Shown here: positions 1 through 11,980 of the stretch, in pieces
Layout: the number at the start of each line of letters is the position of its first letter
How positions within the stretch are numbered: the stretch's first letter is position 1
From: Whalleya microplaca
Taxonomy: Eukaryota; Ascomycota; Sordariomycetes; Xylariales; Xylariaceae
DNA: 64,000 nucleotides
Reading direction: 5' to 3'
Assembly: GCA_022497155.1 (NCBI GenBank)
Contig: MU385752.1
Span: 372,001 to 436,000, forward strand
Program-made: the position numbers and the translations under genes
Notes under the pieces: model-generated
Databases searched by the model: none
What the model saw: only the letters and a program-made list of their open reading frames with translations
Told to the model about the DNA's origin: nothing

Positions 1-531
1 TGATGCCTTGTAGAACGCATCGAACTTGTTGTGTTCCCTTGGTTCATCTAGAATCGTCACGATAGCGCGTCACGACAACGATGGGTATAATTCCCTTTAC
101 GATGATGATAAGGCGCCAGCTGAAGCTTATATCCAACACTGAACACGTTCTGGCGCGCTAGCAAGTGCAGATACTCTACCCGCCAGAACACAACGCCGTG
201 TGAGACAGAACCATCATCCAGCAACACGCATTCATGCGACAGTTACACGGTCATGTCTGTCGCCAATACATACCCTAGGCTGGCGATGTAAGGTAAATAT
301 TATTTCCACAGCCTTCGACATCCATTCAGCTATAGATCCATACCTAGCAGATGTCACAAGCCGCGGTTGGGCCCATGGCCCGTACTACACGCCAGTGTTT
401 TTTGGGGGGGGGGGGGGGGGGGGGGGGGTTTTGGGGTTTTTTAGGCGGGGGGTGTAAAAAAATTTAAAAAAAATTAATATGGTTGTTTGTTTGGGGAAAA
501 AGAAGAAAGTTGTTGAGCACANNNNNNNNNN

Positions 532-581
<50 letters not shown>

Positions 582-3388
582 TTGATGGGCTTTTAATCGG
601 TGACTGGCAGCATATAGTATAATAAGCTTACTTCGGATGTGTGTTTCGGGAAAGCTGACATTGAGGTAGCTCGACGAGGTGGCAGCAGGTAGAAGGCCGT
701 ACTATGGACGTTGTCTCATCTCGTCGTAGGTTATGTATATAGCAGATCTCGATGTCATTGTCGACAGGGAGGTTTCGAATCTAGTAACGGTTCAATGCAG
801 ACGCTTGCTGCTGCGATCCTGCATGGAGGCGATGAAGTACGGCCGTTAGAACCCGCGACGGAAGAAAAAGCGACAACCTACATTGGAAGTCTCGGAACGA
901 CAACCACGGTGTATATCACGGGGCGTAGATCATAACCTATTACGCTCATGACGACTTTAATTCTTGTTGCAGCACGAGGAAAATAAGATTGCGGACCATT
1001 TCTTGAGAAGGCTCGAGCTTATCGAGCTGGCTTCGAGACAGGTAGCCGGCGTGGAGGCATATTTCGGTGATTCGGTACAAATGAATTGGCGCATCGTATG
1101 ATGCGCCGTAGAAACTAGTTTGCGATACTATGAGGACATACGAGTGTTCTTACAACCTTTTTTTCAATAGAACCTCTCCCAATCCATGGAACAAATGACG
1201 GTGTGCTTTGACCGGGCCGAAGAAGGGCCAGCATTTGAGGTGTCTTTATTTCTTTATTTTTCTTTCCTATATATAACAAACTGAGACACCTCTTGGCAGA
1301 ACCATGCCACCGTGTGACGCTCGTATCAGTTCTTTCGTACTATACGGAATCGTATGTGTTCGGAATACCCACGTTTTGGGTGAGGTCTCGACTCTTTGAA
1401 CTACGTGAGAGCGCCACCTGGAGTTGTTGTCATTGTATTGTCATACTTGACAGATGTGTGGACTATAACAGTAATTGGAGCTCTTGCGCGTTGATTCTTT
1501 TCCATGCCTCGATGTTACTCGCTGCTCATCCATTATTTTCACTTCATACGAGTATCTAAAGAGATATTCACAGGGTCTTTTCAGCTAGGTCCATAGGGCA
1601 GCCAACTTTTAGAAACTGAGTCTCCACCAACGAGAATGAATGTCTAGAATGAGACATCACAAGAATCTGTAAGGAAGCTCCCTAGACTTGTGTAGTACTG
1701 AGAGAGGATTTCTCCCTAAATGTCGGCAAAGACGTATAATATCACAGCCTTTCCTCCTAATTCTATGCTTAGGATGAGATCCTTGGGCGTCCCCTAATTT
1801 TGCGACAAGACATTCCCCGTGAGTCTTTGTAACCACTCTAGCGGATATTTCATATTAATTCCGCTGTTTGAAGCTCCGATTGTAGGAAAATGACCGCTTA
1901 TCAGTCAGAGTGTGGCCTTAGCTGGTCTCAGCAGCCTGCAGCTGCCCGAGTGGGATCAGAGAGACAACATGGTGGATATCCACCAGCCATTTGTATGTGC
2001 CTTGAAGTTACAAAGAGAGATCCTGGCCTGTTAATCTAGAAGCTGCCTAAGTTTACAGGTCAGCGATACGGCTAGTAGCTTGACCCGCTGAGAAATGACT
2101 TCTTCCAAGTCGTCGTTGTGTGGCAGGCCCGAAACATGATCACTTAGACCTTCCGTCAAGTAGAGTGAATGTGATTCATAAATAAGGCTGCCCCTCCTGA
2201 CTTGACGTGACATGACCTACGCCGAAATATTTATTTAACTTCATTGCGAGAGGAACTCTCATCCTAGAATTCACCAGAAGTCGCCTCGGTATATACGTAA
2301 CCGCGACGTAATTAATATATCGTGCTTTTTGAACGGAGTTCTCTTACAGCCTCAAAATATCCCTCTGTGCTCAGCAGAAACTATGCTGTAGGAATATAGC
2401 CCTCTGGTTACCTAGCTAAGAGTGGTTTCGTTGAGTATTGCGTCGGTGGAGCTTTATAATTAGCTTTCTTGTGAAAAGTCTCTGCGAACATAACGCGAGT
2501 CTCTAGAGTATGGACAGCGCTTTGACTCGTCAATTACCTAGAGTTCGGATTTCATCCTACTAATATCCATGACTCTGAGTCAAGAATCTTTCAGTTTTAA
2601 TATGCTGCATATGTATGTAGCGCAACATAATGTTCTTCGAGCCGTCGCGACAGGCTAATACTTTGCCCCATTGACATTCAGGCGGATGTGGAAGACATGT
2701 TTAATACTTAGTCATTGATCATTCTACTATACAGACTTGAAAAGGAGGTTGGCTGTGCCCAACTGAGAGATTCGGAACAGCGATTGGTTGCCGGGGGATT
2801 ATAGGACTGCCTCCGTGAGATCGCGATTCGCGATTATCCTGGCAAATCACGTATTCTCAAATACCACATACGCATGTAGTCGCCCCAACCATGGACATGG
2901 GATTGCAAGTCATCCACCCTGCTAGTATTCTTCCGTACGCAAAGAGCTTGGCCAATGGCTCTCTCGACCAATATCATGTGAGTGATTCTTAGACCTCGCA
3001 AACTAGTGACTATGCAGCCAAGGAGGACATATCGTACCCCATGTATAATCGATCTTATAGCAGCGCACTTATCGGCATCGGACCCCTCTGTGTTTTAAGG
3101 TATCTGCCCAAGTCAGGCTTCACAATCAAAGGTGAAGTGTGATTCCTTTTCCCAGGTATCAGATGCGTGCTTTAGGTGGGCTATGGCATTAGAGCTGAGA
3201 AGGGAAATGCACAGCATGTTACGCTGTTACCCTTTGGAATCTATAAAATTGTGTCTTACTATCTTGTAAAAATCCCATAATGCTCGTGCTATTCGTGTGT
3301 CTGCATCGCTCTGGACCTCGACGTATCCAGGAGCATAGGATTGATTACATGCAATACGCGAATACGTTTTCGCCTCGCTTTATGTACT
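1..3388. other. Gene-poor region with assembly gap
   Basis: I see no supportable gene here. The region has many stop codons in all frames and no chain of in-phase exons. A short open stretch near 711-935 encodes an unremarkable peptide and is not called. The assembly gap and its homopolymer flanks at 404-581 are listed separately. Confidence 0.6.
404..581. other. Assembly gap flanked by poly-G and poly-C
   Basis: A run of 25 G at 404-428 is followed by G/T/A-rich low-complexity sequence, ten N at 522-531, and a run of 48 C at 534-581. Poly-G on the left and poly-C on the right of a scaffold gap is what two-colour sequencing no-signal reads would leave when placed in both orientations. The sequence between 400 and 585 should not be trusted. 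Confidence 0.9.
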
Positions 3389-5837
3389 ATGGCGGCAAGC
3401 AAAGACACAATGGCCGTTACAGCGGATCCGGTTTCGGTATCAGATACGCGACGTTTCGATGATAATTACCACTATGTTCAACGCGGCGGCCCTAGTAATG
3501 AATTACCTAGCGACGAGTCGAGCGAGGATCCCGAGTTTGAGAGGAAGAAAGCACTTACTGCGCTGACCGTTGACGAAGAGAAGAAACTGCTACATCGGAT
3601 TGACTGGCATCTTATGCCTCTATGTGCACTGTTATACACGATCAAGAATCTAGACGCTAACAGTGTAGGCTACCTCTTCGACTTCTGCTGGTCTTATTTT
3701 TAATTTTAATTGTTATTATTATTTTTGAGAAAGTGGTCAACGGCTTACATGACGCTTCTAGGTATCAAATGCCCGTATCATGAATAGGGGAACGCCTCAA
3801 AATATTTTGACGCAGTTAGATATAACATCAGATCAATATGGGCTCATCAATGCTCTATACATGGTGAGCCGATTGTATTCTAGCTAAGCTCCAACCGAGG
3901 GTGAAATCGCTAAGTAAGCTTATAGATCCCGTACATCCTTGCTGAAGTACCATCCAACCTTCTGTTTAAGAAAATGACACCTTCGCGATGGCAATCAAGA
4001 ATTATGTTGACATGGTATGCCCGTCCATCGCTGAGAAAGATACGAGCTTCTCATAGTGTCTGTCCCGACATCGTCAATCATCCTGACACTTCATAGGGGT
4101 ATCGTAACAACGTGCCATACTGCAGCAAAGGATCTGGGGGGTCTTTATACAGCGCGATTTTTTCTGGGACTTGTTAGTGTCTTTTGAATCTACTTGTCGT
4201 CTGATACGGAGCTGAGACCTGTGCAGGCTGAGGCTGGAATGTTTCCAGGGATCATCTTGCACTTGACATACTGGTATCGACCTGATGAAATGTCTGTACG
4301 CCTGCTGTATCTCTGTAAGTACGACGTACGTGATAGTTGCACGTTATCAGGATAAAGCTGATCCAATTGCTAGACGGGGTCGGCCAATTCTCTAGCATTT
4401 TTAGCAGCCTCCTCGCATACGCATTTGATCATGTGTCAGGCACGGGTGGGTTATCCGGATGGCAGTGGTAAGAAGGATCTCGAGCCATAAAACGAAAAAT
4501 GAGACGCTCACAGAGGGAAAAAGGCTTTTTTTGATCGAAGGAATTGTCACAATTGTTCTTTCAGTTGGTATTTGGTTCCTTCTACCCGACTGTAAGTTTC
4601 GATCGCTTCCTATCAAGTTTCTGGGTTGTACCTCGAGCACGAGGGTCCACGCTTCTTCATACTCACCTTGCTCCATGACAGTCCCGGCAACAGCGCGATG
4701 GTTATCGGAAAAGGAGAAGGCTTTTGTTCAAGCACGCCTTCCTCCCAACGCGCCACGAGCGTCTGAAGAGAATTTCAACTGGAAGCAAGTCATATCTTCG
4801 CTCAAAGACAAACGGTTGTGGCTGTTCACTCTCAATTGGGCACTCTTCACTACTGGCACATCCGGCGTCCAATTTTACCAGCCAACCGTCATTGCCGACC
4901 TTGGATTTACGTAAGCGTCCTTTATTTCATGCCGCTCTGAATAGAAATGACCTTATCCTCATCATCAGCGACGTGGCCACCGCGCAACTGCTCAATCTGC
5001 CTATGTCGATTGCTGCTATCATTCTTATAGCCCTCACGGGAGTGTATGCCGACAAAGGAAGGCTTCCTCGGCCAGTCTTGCCGCTTGCTGTCACGGTGGT
5101 TGTGATCGCTTGTTACGCCGTCCTGATCGTGTATCCCAATAATGGCGGCGTCTATGCTACCACGCTCATAGCAAACGCCTTCGCAAAGGCTTGGTTTCCG
5201 GTCGGTCATTTTCCGTCATGATCTGTGTCATAGTTCTTGGAAGGAATTTCTCTTTCTCCTCTCGTTGACCCTATCCCCATCACTACTGCGTTCGATAAGC
5301 TCCTTTACCCTTAGAGCACTTGTCCTGTCCAACCTAGGTCATTGTTACTAACCGGGGACAATGCTAGTTAATGTGGCCTTGGCGTGCTCAAACCACAACC
5401 CGTGCTACTGGTTCGGCATTCTCGATTGGATTTGTCAACAGCTACGGCCAAATAGGGGATGCCATTGGACCCCAGATTTTCGAAGGTAAGGAACAGATCA
5501 AGCCCTACCTATGATTTGCGAGAAGCTTCCTAGCTGTGGTGTGTGGTCTGCTAGCGTCTACAGACGCCAATGCCACCATAGACTTCCTTGTCTATATCAT
5601 TACTGACTGCAATGTGGCATAGATAAGTATGCACCGCGGTATCAAGTGTCTTTCGGGGTGTGTTCGGGCATTGTCGCGTGGTGCGGGCTCAATATGCTCT
5701 ATACTTGGTGGATTACGAGGCACACGGAGCGCGATACACGAATAATAAAACGCGTTCGGGTCGCTGCCGGAAAACGGGGCCAGACTATCTTGGAAGATGT
5801 AGTCGATCATGACCTGAACGCTTCTAGTCGCGCTTGA
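3389..5837 (+). CDS. MFS permease, anion:cation symporter (Dal5/Tna1-like) family
   Basis: A membrane carrier of the family that imports allantoate, nicotinate, biotin or similar small anions; the substrate cannot be told from sequence. It is read from 11 exons: 3389-3664, 3762-3863, 3926-4014, 4097-4172, 4227-4314, 4374-4467, 4524-4591, 4682-4910, 4969-5200, 5368-5485 and 5623-5837. All junctions keep phase and the sum is 1587 nt (528 aa). Family landmarks appear in order: a charged cytosolic N-terminus ending in RIDWHLMPL, then VSNARIMN, IPYILAEVPSNLLFKK, LAEAGMFPG, LIEGIVT, FPATARWLSEKE, GVYADK, and TTTRATGSAFSIGFVNSYGQ, with DKYAPRY before the last helix. Ten introns in a 2.4-kb gene is dense but no frame is broken. 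The start at 3389 is preferred over an in-frame ATG at 3341 because the shorter N-terminus looks more like the family. Confidence 0.85.
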
Positions 5838-6306
5838 AACTTCTCATAGCAACCACAGGCTCTGACATGGGCTGGTACTTCCTGTCGAAATTTATCGTGG
5901 AACGTACCCGAGGTCTCATGGTTGATATACTATCGTGTAGTGAAAACGGCTCAATGGGCATAGCGCTGATTGATTGATTCCGGACTCTGTATGGTTACAT
6001 ATACATACACAAACAATGTCAGGAGCCAATCGTTCTAGGTGTCTGGTAATTACTGTGAAGCCAGGTATTAGTTTGTAAGGTAGTCCTATCTACTGTATAA
6101 TATTGCCGATGTGAATTTGTAGTTGTCCCAAAATCCACTGCGGGATCAAGCCCCAAACATTAATCTCCTACATTATTTTATCCCTTTCCACTGAGGCCTC
6201 ATCTATGATAGTACGATACATTGATATTCATCTGCGTATGCCAGCCAACGCAGTAATTATGATTAGCCATGAACGGCTCAAACAATTGGCTGCTATATGT
6301 ACAGCT
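5838..6306. other. Intergenic, nothing recognised
   Basis: Downstream sequence of two convergent genes (the permease at 3389-5837 and the serine-rich protein at 6307-6837). I see no gene or notable repeat. Confidence 0.5.
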
Positions 6307-6837
6307 TTAGAGGGCGGCAAACAAGCCGATGATCATCATCGCAAGCGAATTTAGACCCAGACTTGTGGAAACGGCCACATTGGAATTGGGGACCGACGTA
6401 GAGGATTCAGAGGCGCTTCCGCTCGTGGCCGAGAGAGTGGGTGAGGTGACAGTACCGTTCAACGCGATGGTACTGGTAGAAGTTATCGTCGCACCCGGCG
6501 AAGAACTAGCAGACCCATTGCCGGAGGAAGCGGAGGAAGATGGTTCTGAAACAGTCGTGGACGTTATCTCGACAGCGCTGGTACTAGTGGTGCCACTGCT
6601 GCTGCCACTGCTGCTCTCGCTGCTGCTGTCGCTGCTGCTGCTGCTGCTGCTGTCGCTGTCGCTGCTAGTTGTGGTAGGAAGGTCGGTGGAGGTCAGGCTG
6701 ACTGTGGGCGAGGCTGTTTCTGAGCCCGTAGTCGGTGCCGAAACGGATGAGCTTTCTCCAGTTGGGGGCGGGTTCTCAATTGATGACTGAGCAGATACAG
6801 CGGCCACTAGAGCCAAGACAGCAACGGCGGACTTCAT
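6307..6837 (-). CDS. Ser/Thr-rich GPI-anchored-type cell-surface protein
   Basis: A 176-aa intronless protein. Residues 1-17 form a signal peptide (MKSAVAVLALVAAVSAQ). The middle is almost entirely Ser, Thr, Gly and Ala, with a Ser/Asp tract near residues 58-80, and is probably heavily O-glycosylated. The C-terminus ends in a short hydrophobic tail (SLAMMIIGLFAAL) behind small residues, as expected for a GPI attachment signal. There are no cysteines and no catalytic domain, so a wall or surface role is the most that can be said. The Ser tract is written with AGC-type codons, giving a CTG/CAG triplet repeat on the + strand at about 6595-6665 that could expand or contract. Confidence 0.8.
   Translation of the reverse strand: MKSAVAVLALVAAVSAQSSIENPPPTGESSSVSAPTTGSETASPTVSLTSTDLPTTTSSDSDSSSSSSSDSSSESSSGSSSGTTSTSAVEITSTTVSEPSSSASSGNGSASSSPGATITSTSTIALNGTVTSPTLSATSGSASESSTSVPNSNVAVSTSLGLNSLAMMIIGLFAAL
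6595..6665. repeat. CTG/CAG trinucleotide repeat inside a coding region
   Basis: Interrupted CTG/GCT and TCG triplets on the + strand encode the poly-Ser/Asp tract of the minus-strand surface protein. It is a microsatellite-like tract kept in frame. Confidence 0.8.
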
Positions 6838-9437
6838 CTTGTGACTTGGGACGGGCTCTTTGAGAGTGTATGCAAAGTGGAACAGTCAAGGAGGTAGTGA
6901 AGAAGGTAACAACTCGGACTAACGGTGACAACCAGAACACGGGATAGTTATTAGTTTGGTATTCACGAGGGCGGGCACTTGGGGCTTTTATGACTGATTG
7001 TTCGCTATCTACTGCGTATGGTTTCGTATGCCCGGTGTTGGGTAGGTCGTGAGAGGCCCCATTCGACCATGATGCAGGCAGTGGCCCAACCCTGGCTCCT
7101 AACGTGCAGGGCGCAGGGCGCACATAGCCATACTTGGGAAATTCCTGCAGCCTGCGCTTCCGTGATAGGGCCATTTCCCCGCCGCGATCTACAATAGTTA
7201 CCGTGGCTGGCGACCTCGATTACGTACGAATTTCAGCTCCGACCTCCATTCCCTCCATTCCTACATTTCAAAGCAAAACTCGGTCAGATGGCGCGAATAT
7301 TTGCTCGTCACACACACACGAGGTCTCGTCTTGATTGACGTTGTATCGTCTACGCCTTTTCTGTGTGAACTCGTCTATATTAAGACTCTCGATTTGTATG
7401 TACCCGGTTTGCGGTGTGTACGGGTTACTGTTGGCGCCTTCACTTGGCGAGCCCTTATTCAATAGTCCTGTTGTAGGTAGACTAACACGACGTTTCGTGG
7501 CAGACGAGACAGACAGCACAGCAAAGAACGGTGGCGACTGGCTTGCGTAATGGCCTCTCAATCTTCGTCCAGTGAAGAGATGAAAATACAGACAAGACTG
7601 GATTTGGCTCCCCACAGGCTGAGCCAGTTGTCTGCATACGAGTTTGCGGTGCTCCTCTTTTTCTCCTTCTCTAACAAACAAATGCAGCATCACGAGACAG
7701 CAGCTACTCACTATGAGACGTTAAAATATGGGATCCAGCTTGATACAACATGAACTCTACACGAGCCTGCGATGATGCAGGAGGAGCTAGGTAGATACTC
7801 ACCTACCTACCAGTTCCCTAGCCTCTGATGGCTTATTACATGTAGCTGTCTCGCTTGTATTGATACCGCCTAGTCTGACCCGGGCCGTCGCCAAGAATCT
7901 GGGGAACTAGGCTTGCCCTAAGAATCCCTGTTCTATCCCTGTCGAGCTTATTCGGATACGAGGCGGAGTGAGTAAATCTTTCCAAAATAGGTTGTGTGCC
8001 ATAGTGTTGTTTCCGTCACAACGTCCCAGTCTACCAACCTCGCTGGCTAGAAACATCTGACCGAGGCTCGAGGCTGCGAGAATCGCTCACTAGTAACTGT
8101 ACTGACGCGGTGAAAAGAAGGGACACCGCTTCAGCCCCTGTCCTTGCCTGTAGTGTAGCCGCAGTTGGTGTGTAGGGGTTTCATCTAAATTTGGAACGCC
8201 CAGCAAATGGTTTGTACATACATATATTTCCATTTACCGCGCATTTCGCCCCGAAATGCGCTAGCTACCTACTAACTGCTGTATGTGACAACTTGAAGTA
8301 TACGCAGTAAGCACGAGAAAATACTACCAAAGTCCCGACGAGATGCATTTATAAAGCGAACGACGACGGCTTAGAAACCGACCTTCGACGGAAACAATGG
8401 TGGTGATTCATTCGACGTAGCATCGGGATATATACCCGAATCTATTTATATATACTTGCCAAACACGAGATACAATTCCCACCCATACGTGCCGTAGAAA
8501 CAGTTTGCTCTCTACATGCAGAATTCTGACGACGTCGTGCAACCAGCCTCAAGACTGAAACACGAGACCCCAATACGACTAACTTATAACCTATGGAAAG
8601 ACGACTGGCTCAGCAATCTTCGTTGGCTGTACTGACCAACCCCTTGGTAGAACGGACCAAATGTCTAACCGCAGAAGCAGATGGATTCGAAAATGAATTT
8701 TCCGAAGCCATAGATTCGGAGTTTGATCGGTGTAGATGTCCTACCGGTCGGGTATTCCCGACCGGAGGAACCGGAAGTCGCTGAGACCTTAAAGAACATG
8801 AAAACCGGATATTTCCATTGAGAGTCCACAACGAATACCTCAACCCCATATATTGGGTATGCTCAATGAGGGACTACTACCTACATAGCTCCAGATGCTG
8901 GGCACTGGATCAACCGCGAGGAAGCCCGGTATAACGGTCACGGAGTAAACACCCTACCCCCAGTCGGCAAAACTATAAGTGAAAGATGGCCTCCTCCTTC
9001 GTCTTAATTACACGGAAGACTTACATATCTATATGCTCCTAGTTATCAAAAGGGCTGAAAAGAACCCGAGGAACTATATTTACTAGACTTGGATTATTCA
9101 TTACGTATTTATGAGAGAGAGAAAAGATTCAGAATGGATGAAGGAGACAGAACTACACAGAAATCTCGTTAAGTGCATCTTTGGTATTCGTCGAGTGTAT
9201 TTAATTAAATAGCCGACATCTATTCAACTATCAGAGGACAGGGGCGGAGCTACCCCGCCAGGGTGCCCCGCCATCGTCATCCATCCCGCCGAAGCATCTA
9301 ACATCACAGCTTGAGATGTCTTCGATACATGTGATTTAAAGGCCGTCATGGGAATATAACCGGTAAACCTCATATTGAGTAACAGCGGATCTCATACCTA
9401 GCACCAACGTCTGCTGTTCCACAGAAATCCAGAGGAA
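6838..9437. other. Long spacer, possible degraded coding remnants
   Basis: There is no gene I can support. Open stretches near 8517-8784 and 8871-9008 lie in different frames broken by stops, have no usable intron signals, and may be a decayed gene or element. A perfect hairpin at 8744-8765 is listed separately. Confidence 0.4.
8744..8765. repeat. Perfect inverted repeat, 9-bp arms, 4-nt loop
   Basis: CCGGTCGGG, loop TATT, then CCCGACCGG. The arms contain CGG and CCG triplets of the kind bound by Zn2Cys6 factors, but the place is inside an unrecognised spacer, so function is unknown. Confidence 0.7.
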
Positions 9438-11237
9438 ATGGAGTTCGATACCAAGACTCGTAGGCCTGCCAGCAAAGTCCCGCAGCCTTTCCGACACGGA
9501 GGTCGATGCTGACTTATACTCACACCAGCTCCGTACATGACCGGAGACGAGTCGTCCTTCGCGTACGTGTCAGCTCGAGATCGCTGGCCAGTCATCATTG
9601 TCAGTCCCCCGAAATTCGACGACGTTTCCGGAAAATGAATGAATACCTACTGACACGCTGCCCGTCGAGACCGGTGCCATTGACGATACATATCGATCCG
9701 TAATCAAGTGTGACGATGCCGAAAAGCGAGATGAAGGGAAGACGATCATAGAAGAGCTGGCTCGCCTGAAGTACGAGTTACAGCACGACCGGAAACTCAC
9801 GTACGTCCATGTCGTGCTCAAGCATCCGGTGCTCCTTTGCGCGCCGAGGGGAACGAGGAATCTCGGTATTGACGACCACTAGACCGATACGGGACGATGG
9901 AGGCGCCGATATAGCTTTGTACAACCAGGAGCTGGAGAAACTGGCCACGCCAAGTTGGTTTAACCTGCCCTGGCTCTACTCTGAATGCTATCTCTACAGG
10001 TGGGTACAAGACGCACAAGCCGTCCAACCTCTTTTTCATAAGAGGGGGGGGGAGGTATACCTTGGTCACTGACCGGAGGACAGACGCATGAACACCTCTT
10101 TTAGCCTATCTAAGCACTGGAAGAAGTACGATGTCTTCTCCCGACAGAAGATCAACACCTTTCGATCCTCGCGGCCTGCCGTCCTCGAGCTTGCCGCGCG
10201 ATACCGGGACTTGGAAAGACAGGTGGAGCAGCACAAGAGCGAGACGGGCGCTGAACACGACGAGGCACAGAAGATACTGTTCACGGAGATGTGCGAGATC
10301 TGCCTGTGGGGAAACGCCACCGACCTGTCCCTCCTCACCAGCCTCACCTACGAGGACATCCAGAAGCTGCAAGGATCCGAGGCCCGGAAGGCGTCCGAGA
10401 AGAACATCCTGGTCAACGATCTGCCGGCCGCCTACGAGGTGCTGGCCAAGGCCAAGCGCGAGGGCCAGAAGGAGCGTCGCGTCGACATCGTGCTGGACAA
10501 TGCCGGCTTCGAGCTGTACGTGGACCTGATCCTTGCGGGCTACCTGCTGTCGTCGGGCCTGGCGACGCACGTAGTCCTGCACCCCAAGTCCATCCCGTGG
10601 TTCGTATCGGACGTGCTGCCGGGAGACTTCGCCGCACTGCTCAGCGCGCTGGCGAACCCGAGGCCGTTCTACGAGACGCCCTCCGACGACGAGCAGTTGC
10701 AGGACAAGACGCCAGCGCCCCTATCCGAGAAGGACGCCGCGGACCTCGCCTTCCTCTTCCAGGAGTGGGCGCAGATGCACGCCGAGGGCCAGCTCATCCT
10801 GCGACCGAACCCCTTCTGGACGCATCCGGGCAGCTACTGGAGGCTGCCGCACATAGAGAAGGAGCTCTACGAGGACCTCAAGACGAGCGAGGTGGTCATC
10901 TTCAAAGGCGACCTGAACTACCGGAAGCTCACGGGAGACGTAAGTATTGCCAGTCCTTGCGAGTGCCAAAAAAGAAAACAAGCAGAGGAACTGATAACGA
11001 TGTTAGGCCGCCTGGGATCCGACCACGCCGTTCACGGAAGCCATCGGTCCCCTAGGCCCTGGTTCCGGCGTCAACGTCCTCGCCCTCCGCACGTGCAAGG
11101 CTGACGTCGTCGTCGGGCTCAAGCCGGGCGAGGACGAGGCGATCCGGGCCACGGAGGGCGGGGGCGGAGACAGCGGGGCGAGGAAGTGGGCGTGGAGCGG
11201 TAAGTGGGCCGTCGTGTCTTTCTCGGGAGGCAAATAA
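9438..11237 (+). CDS. ARMT1/DUF89 family damage-control phosphatase
   Basis: A metal-dependent phosphatase of the DUF89 family (yeast YMR027W, human ARMT1 type), which hydrolyses harmful or surplus sugar phosphates such as fructose-1-phosphate in the cytosol. It has six exons: 9438-9459, 9529-9599, 9670-9800, 9883-9999, 10084-10939 and 11007-11237. All phases agree and sum to 1428 nt (475 aa, normal for the family). Landmarks: the N-terminal DRWPVII and TGAIDD block; LKYELQHDRKLTPI; LPWLYSECYLYRR; SSRPAVLELAARYRDL; the metal-binding DIVLDNAGFELYVDL, whose Asp and Asn are the family's metal ligands; the second acidic motif KGDLNYRKL just before the last intron; and the C-terminal LALRTCKADVVVGLKPG. 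Ends GKWAVVSFSGGK. It is intact and very probably functional. Confidence 0.93.
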
Positions 11238-11980
11238 GTACATACCTCCAGGTGTCTTTGTAAGACTTGGTCGAGAGATCACTTTAGACCTAATAGACGA
11301 TATCCCCGCGGGCCCTGCTGCATTGACCTGAATGGAAAGGGGGGCGCTTGGGGGGATAATGATTTGAACCTTAAGGCCTACCTAGTCATCAATGCTTAGT
11401 CAAAACTTATCATGAGTGTAGAGATTCTGTTATTTTTTGCTTACGCTTAACCTTCACATCCAGTTGATGGATATTCAGATGTTGGGAGCTAAGGGGCTGC
11501 CTTGGTGTATACGCCCTGCGTAGGTTGGTTCAGTGACGTGGTGACCAGTATAAGATTCACAGGCATGGTCTATCGGGTAGCGATGATAGGCCCTCCATGA
11601 TTCCTCGGGAAACTCGATGATAAGAATGATACGTGTCATATTTCAATACTCGAGGATACACCGAAAAGTAGGTCCCGTATTCCGCTACTGAGCCCGAGAG
11701 AAGCCGTCACCATATGCATAATCAGAGACCATACCGCATTCCCTCCAGGCCCATCCATCCATCCATCCATCCATCTATTCACATAGGGTATCTATACTGC
11801 GCCGTACCGTTCACAACCCACAAACGCCAGCCCATCATCACCAGCATCACGCCGTCAGCATTACCACCAGGACCAAGACCAATACGACCAAGACCAGACA
11901 TTGATCACAGACCACGACAGCACGTGGTGCATGATGAACATGCCAATCTCCATCATGGCCCACACGACCTCGCCGGCGAA
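11238..11980. other. Intergenic with a small tetranucleotide repeat
   Basis: Between the ends of two convergent genes (phosphatase and promethin-like protein). An ATCC microsatellite lies at about 11754-11775. No gene is recognised. Confidence 0.6.

Noticed and set aside
711..935. 74-codon open frame near the assembly gap
   Set aside because: No start context, domain or intron partner; composition like the surrounding non-coding DNA.
6329..6790. Leu/Val-rich 153-codon frame opposite the serine-rich protein
   Set aside because: Antisense shadow of the Ser/Thr repeat (CTG Leu opposite CAG); the minus strand has the signal peptide and GPI tail.
10131..10637. Long overlapping open frames on both strands inside the DUF89 gene
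   Set aside because: Shadows caused by GC-rich third positions of the true exon.
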